A stretch of 39,261 nucleotides of DNA from CAYVFM01 sp964546375 (lineage in GTDB: Bacteria; Gemmatimonadota; Gemmatimonadetes; Palauibacterales; Palauibacteraceae). A program made the position numbers and the translations under genes. How positions within the stretch are numbered: the first letter of the stretch is position 1; each line of letters begins with the position of its first letter. The notes below the pieces were generated by a model. That model ran no database searches and was not told the origin of the DNA. It saw only the letters and a list, made by a program, of their open reading frames with translations. Below, in pieces: positions 35,201-39,261 of this stretch. The DNA lies in the NCBI GenBank assembly GCA_964546375.1, contig CAZJJO010000009.1:1-39261 (forward strand), written 5' to 3'.

Positions 35201-37091
35201 GCTCGGCCAGGCGGGGCTCGGCCTCGCGCCGGTCGAGGCCCCACTCCGCCGGCGTCTCCACCTCGAAGGTGTGGATCGTCGGCGTCGCGCCCGCGCCCTG
35301 TCCCCCCATGTCGTACTTGTCGGCCTCGATCACCCGGAGCCCCAGGTTCTCCAGCGTGGGCATCAGGTCGCTCAGCACGTACATGCCCCGCGGGGCGAAC
35401 ACCTTCAGCAGCGTGGCCTCGGGGCGGTCCGGGTCCACCGGCTCCAGCGCGAGCTGCTGGAGGCCCGTCTGCTCCAGGCGCTCGAGCCGCGAGAGGTCGT
35501 CCACCGCCGTGTCGACGTCGATGGTGGCCTTGTACTCGGTGGAGAACTCGTCCCGGCGCCGGTCCAGCCGGTCCGCCCGCTCGGGGCCGTGGCTGCGGTG
35601 GAGGGCGTCGGAGAGGCGCTCCTCCCAGCTCCGCACCGACGACCGCACCTCCTCCTCCAGGGCCGCCACGTCCACCTCGTCGACCTCCTCCCGGTCGGAG
35701 GCGAGGTAGAAGTGGAGGCGGGCCTGGTCGCCCCCGTTCATGGTCAGGTGGTAGTTGAGCAGCTCCGCCTCGTAGACCTCCAGCAGCTCGCGCTGGATCT
35801 TCCGCCGGACCTCCTCCGAGAAGCGGTCCCGCGGGAGCATCACCACCACGTTGATCCCCCGCGCCAGCGGGTCGGAGCGCGGGATCACGCGCACCTCGTC
35901 GGCGTCCTCCGTCTCCATCACCGCGCTGATGACCCGGAGCAGCTCCGGCACCGAGGCCAGGAACAGCTCCTCCTTGGGCATGCTGTTGAAGATCTGGAGG
36001 ATCTGGTTGTAGTCGTGCGATCCCCGCGGCACCTGCTCGGCCTCCAGGATCTCCCTCAGCTTGCGGCGGAGGATCGGGATGGTGGAGGCGTCCTGGGCGT
36101 AGGCCTTCGCGGTGAAGAGGCCGAGGAACCGGCGCTCCCCCTCCACCTCGCCGTCGGGGCCCAGCTTCTTGATCCCCAGGTAGTCCATCCGGGCCCGCCG
36201 GTGGACGGGCGACTGGGCGTTGGTCTTGGAGATGATCAGCAGGGGGCCGCCCAGCACCCGGGCCCGGAGGTTGGAGGGCAGCTCGTCCAGCGGGCGGGGC
36301 TCGGCGTAGCGCGACCGATCCTCGTCGCGGAGGATGCCCAGCCCGGAGCCCTCCTCGACCTCGATGAACCGGCGGTCCTCCTCGTCGGTCCGGAGGTCGT
36401 AGGACCGGTAGCCCAGGAAGACGAAGGAGTCGTCCCGCAGCCATTCGAGGAAGTCGCGGATCTCCTCCAGCTCGGCCGCCCGCCAGGGGATCCGCTCCTT
36501 CTCGCGCTCCAGGTCGCCGATGATCTCCCCGCACTTCCGGAGCATGGGCTGGAAGTCGCCGGTGGCACGGCGCACCAGCTCGAGCCGCCGGCCGACCTCG
36601 TCCTCCAGCCGCTCGGCGGCGGCCGCGTCGGGCTCGTCCTCCAGGACCAGGTGGACCACCGAGGTCCGCTCGCCCTCGGCGTCACGCCCCCCGATCCCGG
36701 TCAGCCGACCCTCCTCGTCCCGGTCCAGCACCAGGACCGGGTGGAGGAGGTGGACGATGCTGAAGCCCTCCTCGTGGACGCACTCCCGGAGGGTGTTCAC
36801 GATGAACGAGCAGTCCGGCATGACCGTCTCGACGATCAGCCGTCGGCCCCGCTCGCCGGTCCGCACCCGTACGCCGATCTCGCCGGAGGGGGTCTCCTGG
36901 ACGAAGGCCAGCAGCGAGATCACGGTCTCCGCCGTCCGCGAGGGCTCGCGGCGCTCCAGGAAGTCGGCGGAGGCCCGGGCCAGCAGCTGGCGCGCGAAGT
37001 CCCCGGCCACCTCGCCGGGGACGTCGATCTCCGCCGGGTCGAGGGCCTCGACCACCTCGTCGATCCAGCGCTGGGCGGTGGTCTGCTCCAT
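32265..37091 (-). CDS. gdhB: Large NAD-specific glutamate dehydrogenase (180-kDa class)
   Basis: A 1608-residue enzyme of the L-GDH family known from Streptomyces and Pseudomonas, catabolising glutamate to 2-oxoglutarate and ammonia with NAD. The first about 700 residues are the family's regulatory ACT-like region (VPDCSFIVNTLRE-like strand; LLIISKTNAQSPVHR; SHDYNQILQIFNSMP). The catalytic core shows RYEIYVSGARTEGAHLRMG, ARGGIRWSDRSEDFRVEVLGL, TQQVKNSVIVPDGAKGAFVV with its lysines, VAADKGTAELSDTAN, and the nucleotide fold GIGDMSGDVFGNGMLLS. WNGGIGTYVKAS and GRINTDALDNSAGVDMSDHEVN follow. Length is full. The ATG at 37091 has a weak Shine-Dalgarno. It converges on glnA, so glutamine synthesis and glutamate breakdown are encoded head to head at their 3' ends. 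Confidence 0.96.
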   Translation of the reverse strand: MEQTTAQRWIDEVVEALDPAEIDVPGEVAGDFARQLLARASADFLERREPSRTAETVISLLAFVQETPSGEIGVRVRTGERGRRLIVETVMPDCSFIVNTLRECVHEEGFSIVHLLHPVLVLDRDEEGRLTGIGGRDAEGERTSVVHLVLEDEPDAAAAERLEDEVGRRLELVRRATGDFQPMLRKCGEIIGDLEREKERIPWRAAELEEIRDFLEWLRDDSFVFLGYRSYDLRTDEEDRRFIEVEEGSGLGILRDEDRSRYAEPRPLDELPSNLRARVLGGPLLIISKTNAQSPVHRRARMDYLGIKKLGPDGEVEGERRFLGLFTAKAYAQDASTIPILRRKLREILEAEQVPRGSHDYNQILQIFNSMPKEELFLASVPELLRVISAVMETEDADEVRVIPRSDPLARGINVVVMLPRDRFSEEVRRKIQRELLEVYEAELLNYHLTMNGGDQARLHFYLASDREEVDEVDVAALEEEVRSSVRSWEERLSDALHRSHGPERADRLDRRRDEFSTEYKATIDVDTAVDDLSRLERLEQTGLQQLALEPVDPDRPEATLLKVFAPRGMYVLSDLMPTLENLGLRVIEADKYDMGGQGAGATPTIHTFEVETPAEWGLDRREAEPRLAELLRAVHRREATDDRLNSLILSAGLTWRQVALLRAYAGYAFRIGAVASRAGVRTPLASHPRVSRLLFEIFEARHDPGVEDGRDARVARLVRRYHERLDAVRSIEHDRTFRRLLDLVRATTRTNFHQARVRERDGGVVALKFDCREVEMMPRPRPRYEIYVSGARTEGAHLRMGAVARGGIRWSDRSEDFRVEVLGLAKTQQVKNSVIVPDGAKGAFVVREPPADDGELRRAGVASYKEFIRGLLDLTDNIEAGEVVHPPETVVRDGEDPYLVVAADKGTAELSDTANELAAEYGFWLGDAFASGGSRGYDHKELGITARGAWECVRRHFGEMGKDVAEETFTVAGIGDMSGDVFGNGMLLSRNIRLVAAFDHRHVFLDPDPDPEASYRERERLFEMDRSTWRDYDGDAISEGGGVWDRDAKEIELPPEARDLLGVQTEVMNGEAVVRAILGADVDLLWNGGIGTYVKASDESHGEVGDPQNDGVRVDASDLRASVVGEGGNLGFTQRGRVEYALGGGRINTDALDNSAGVDMSDHEVNLKILLDAEVREGALDREGRDRLLDEVTEEVAGRVLSNNHDQSLAVSLDQRRVREIPAEFRDALVRLERDGLLDRNLEDLPTTEELVERQEEGLELTRPELAILLSYSKLHLKERIRASELTGDPALVSLLREYFPEPVVEAVEEGRLEEHPLRERIVATELTNRFVDRMGATCHLELMRETGRSAARVVRAWYCAARLAGAEGTYRRLRTAEGEVPAGVQLQWHLRVSRSLERAARWLLTHGDADRSLREAVARYETPVTRLRQDLPNLLTGERREELDRLRSLHETDGLGGGLAADLASLEYLDGLLPVAELARRHDVGADVVGEVYFGLTELVDFSWLQSALDRASGEDLWQQRAGRTLSLELETARARMAARIVRDVHAPQDVERAFDEYRRDHRKELDRVGQVLDEVKAAEHPSLSSLMVAVHAVRGHAAGGEAGPV

Positions 37092-37211
37092 CAGGTCCGT
37101 GGTGCGTGGCCGGGAGGGCGGGCGGATCGGCCGCGGGAGCCGGTCCGGGCGTCGGGGCGCCCGCCGCGCCCGGGAGTCGGGCGGAAGCGAAGGGACTCGT
37201 CTCGACGCGGC

Positions 37212-37240
37212 AGTATGGAGGTCCGGGCGGTCCGGGGCAA
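37212..37240 (-). promoter_or_regulatory. Probable promoter of glutamate dehydrogenase
   Basis: TTGCCC (37235-37240), a 17-bp spacer and CATACT (37212-37217) on the minus strand, about 120 bp before the ATG at 37091. The -10 matches four of six consensus bases. It is the only such pair noticed in the 237-bp gap. Confidence 0.4.
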
Positions 37241-37260
37241 CGGGCCGGGCGGACGGCCCG
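37241..37260 (-). terminator. Possible terminator after the iron permease gene
   Basis: CGGGCCG/CGGCCCG, 7-bp perfect stem with a 6-base loop, about 70 bp after the permease stop and touching the -35 of the next gene. Only TT follows, so it is weak. Confidence 0.3.
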
Positions 37261-37328
37261 GGGGCCCCGTCCGGGTCGACGCCCGGGTCGGTGTCCGGGG
37301 ACGCCGTCGCCGCGGGGGTCGGGCCCGG

Positions 37329-39261
37329 TCAGCTCCCCTCGGCGGGGGCCGAGGCGCCGTCGTCGGCCCGGGCGGTGCCGATCCCGGGTCCGAAGGTGAT
37401 CCAGAGGGCGACCAGCAGCAGGGCCACCAGCACGCCCTGGGCGGCCAGCGTCTCCACGGTCGGGTAGACGCCCAGCAGGTCCACGGTGGGCGCCCACTCC
37501 ACCGCCGTCGTGCCGACCACGCCCGCCTCCTGCAGCTCGCGGACGCCGCTCCCGGCGAAGACCATCGCCATCAGGTAGAGGATCCCGCTGGTGGCGCCGA
37601 AGAAGGGCCGCATCGGCATCCGCATCCCCAGCCGCGTGATGGCCACGTAGAGGGCCACCAGCGCCACGCATCCCGCCACGAAGCCGCCGATCACCGGCGT
37701 GAGCTCGCCCCCGGCCCGGGTCAGCAGGGCCGCGTAGAAGATCACCGTCTCGAAGCCCTCGCGGTAGACGGCCAGGAAGGCCACCCCCGCCAGGGCCAGC
37801 CCGCTGCCCGCTCCCAGGGCGCTCTTCATCTTCGAGCGCAGGTACTGCTCCCACTTCCGGTGCTGCACCTTGGAGAGCAGCCAGTAGCTGACCGAGAAGA
37901 GGACCACCACGGCCAGCAGCATCGTCCCCCCCTCCAGCAGCTCCCGGCTGGCGGGGGTGGCGGCCAGGATCCGCTCGAAGGCGAAGGCGGTGGCCACGCT
38001 GGCCAGCAGGGCGGCCACGGTGCCGCCCCAGACGTCCTTCCTGCGGTGCTCGTTCTCCGTCTTGGTGAGGAAGGCCAGGATGGCGCCGAGGATCAGGATC
38101 GCCTCGAAGCCCTCGCGCAGGATGATGAAGAACGACCAGTTCGCCAGGCTCCAGAACGTGGCTTCCTCGACCACCGTCTCCCGTGCGTCGGCCAGGCCCG
38201 ACCGGACGCGCTCGACGGCCGGCACCACGCCCCCGCCGTCCCGGCCGACCGCGGCCCGGAGGTCGCCGAAGGCGGCCTCCACCTCCCCCACCAGGTCGGG
38301 CGCCCGGCCGCGGAGGGTGGGCTCCACCTCCTCGAACGCCATGTAGGCCCGGAGGGCGGTCGATCCCGCCGCCTCCCGCTCGCCCCGGCCGGCCATCTCG
38401 GCGGCGGCCACGGCCAGCGAGTCGGCCCGGTCGATGCTGGCCGCCAGCTCGGCCCCGCGGTCGGGCTCGGGGACGCCCTCGGCCGGGGTGCCCATGAGCG
38501 TCCGGACGTAGGCCACCACCGACCGGGCCGCCTCGGGCCCCAGGCTGTCGGCCGCGGCGGTGTCGACCCGGGCGTTCCAGGCCGTCCGGACGCGGCGGGC
38601 CAGCTCGGCGTCGGTGAGCCGGGCGGCCTCGCCGGCCGACGCCCATTCCCGCAGGCGGCCCGCCACCGGGCTCCCGCCCTCCCCCAGGGCCAGCGCCTTG
38701 CCCTCGGCCACCTCGGCGGCGCCGTATCGGAGCCCCTGCACGTAGGCCGTCACGTCCCAGCGCTGCTGGACGCTCAGGGTGTCGGCGTAGGCCGCCATGG
38801 AGGTGGCGGGGATGCCGAGGCTGACCACCTGGAAGTCCCGGGCCGGGTTGCCCTCGCGCCGGCGGATCGGGGCCGTGAGGTCCGCCGGCGGCGGCTCGAG
38901 CCCCTCGGCCTCGGGGCCGTCGCCGGCGCCGTCGGCCCCGTGGCAGGAGGCGCACGTCCGCCGGTAGATGTCGCCCCCCCGGCCGGCCGAGGGGCGCTCC
39001 GGCGGCTCGGGCATGGAGACGGCCCCCCACCCGTCGGCCAGGTCCCGGGTCACCCGGTCGGCCACCGCCCGGAAGCGGTCCGGCGCGGCCTTCGCCTCCA
39101 GCAGGCTCGACAGCGTGTCCAGCCGGGCCAGGGCCGCCGGGCCGACGTCGGCGGGCTCGGCCTCCTGGAGGCCCTCGAGCTGACGGGCCGCCTGACCCAG
39201 GAACTGGCGGGCCTCCTGGTATTCCATCCGGTTGACGACCTCGCCGTCGGCCACCGCGTCG
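37329..39261 (-). CDS. Cytochrome c / FTR1-type iron permease fusion (5' end cut by window)
   Basis: The reading frame runs off the right edge, so the start and any signal peptide are missing; 643 codons are visible. The visible N-terminal half should be periplasmic and holds a single c-type heme site CASCHG (about 102 residues in) with a distal Met-containing segment (GIPATSMAAYADTLS). A helical region follows. The C-terminal about 280 residues form the FTR1 permease, with seven or so helices and the two REGxE iron-binding motifs: REGFEAILILG and REGFETVIFYA. FTR1 proteins import iron, in many bacteria alongside a periplasmic oxidation step; here the cytochrome c may take the electrons. It could be iron- or copper-linked with the flavin operon at 20812-24645, but they are 12 kb apart. 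Confidence 0.92.
   Translation of the reverse strand, partial: DAVADGEVVNRMEYQEARQFLGQAARQLEGLQEAEPADVGPAALARLDTLSSLLEAKAAPDRFRAVADRVTRDLADGWGAVSMPEPPERPSAGRGGDIYRRTCASCHGADGAGDGPEAEGLEPPPADLTAPIRRREGNPARDFQVVSLGIPATSMAAYADTLSVQQRWDVTAYVQGLRYGAAEVAEGKALALGEGGSPVAGRLREWASAGEAARLTDAELARRVRTAWNARVDTAAADSLGPEAARSVVAYVRTLMGTPAEGVPEPDRGAELAASIDRADSLAVAAAEMAGRGEREAAGSTALRAYMAFEEVEPTLRGRAPDLVGEVEAAFGDLRAAVGRDGGGVVPAVERVRSGLADARETVVEEATFWSLANWSFFIILREGFEAILILGAILAFLTKTENEHRRKDVWGGTVAALLASVATAFAFERILAATPASRELLEGGTMLLAVVVLFSVSYWLLSKVQHRKWEQYLRSKMKSALGAGSGLALAGVAFLAVYREGFETVIFYAALLTRAGGELTPVIGGFVAGCVALVALYVAITRLGMRMPMRPFFGATSGILYLMAMVFAGSGVRELQEAGVVGTTAVEWAPTVDLLGVYPTVETLAAQGVLVALLLVALWITFGPGIGTARADDGASAPAEGS

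Overview
The window is a stretch of very GC-rich chromosome (well over 70% G+C by eye) from a diderm bacterium. Outer-membrane and periplasmic proteins show this: a SurA-type chaperone, an outer-membrane porin, a lipoprotein transglycosylase and an EnvC-like factor. Protein style and gene content fit Gemmatimonadota best, but that assignment is inference. I found no rRNA, tRNA, insertion sequence, prophage or CRISPR array. The genes are densely packed; many neighbours overlap by 4 bp (ATGA, GTGA), and GTG or TTG starts are common.

Layout. 71-2155 (-): smpB, a YihY/BrkB membrane protein and a YtxH-domain protein. 2156-2651: a gene-free stretch with two diverged copies of a palindrome-containing repeat. 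2652-5650 (-): an NtrC-family response regulator and a secreted M28 peptidase. 5957-15776 (+): mfd, then surA-pdxA-ftsE-ftsX-envC-holB, the last five in a chain of 4-bp overlaps from pdxA onward and closed by a hairpin. 16011-18186: two lytic transglycosylases facing each other. 18228-20703 (-): guaB, a YkvA/DUF1232 protein and a small unknown, with a strong terminator before guaB.

20812-24645 (-) is the most suggestive operon: porin, periplasmic FMN-binding protein, four-helix membrane cytochrome b and ApbE flavin transferase, joined by 4-bp overlaps. Its promoter carries overlapping Fur-like dyads, and its leader holds an 11-bp perfect hairpin. I read it as an iron-responsive flavin/heme electron-transfer module linked to an outer-membrane pore. 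A diheme-like b cytochrome would pass electrons to a covalent FMN attached by the neighbouring ApbE. An FTR1-type iron permease with a cytochrome c domain lies at the right end, cut by the window edge.

25806-27385 (-): an AroH-type chorismate mutase fused to prephenate dehydrogenase. It is preceded by a good promoter, a short leader ORF with a Tyr-Arg-Tyr stretch and an intrinsic terminator, which looks like an attenuator. 27399-27670: a diverged 70-bp direct repeat and a repeated small hairpin. 27716-37091 is a nitrogen-like locus: an NtrC-type regulator and its histidine kinase (-), a strikingly AT-rich divergent control region, glnA of the non-adenylylated GSI-alpha type (+), and a 1608-residue NAD-glutamate dehydrogenase (-).
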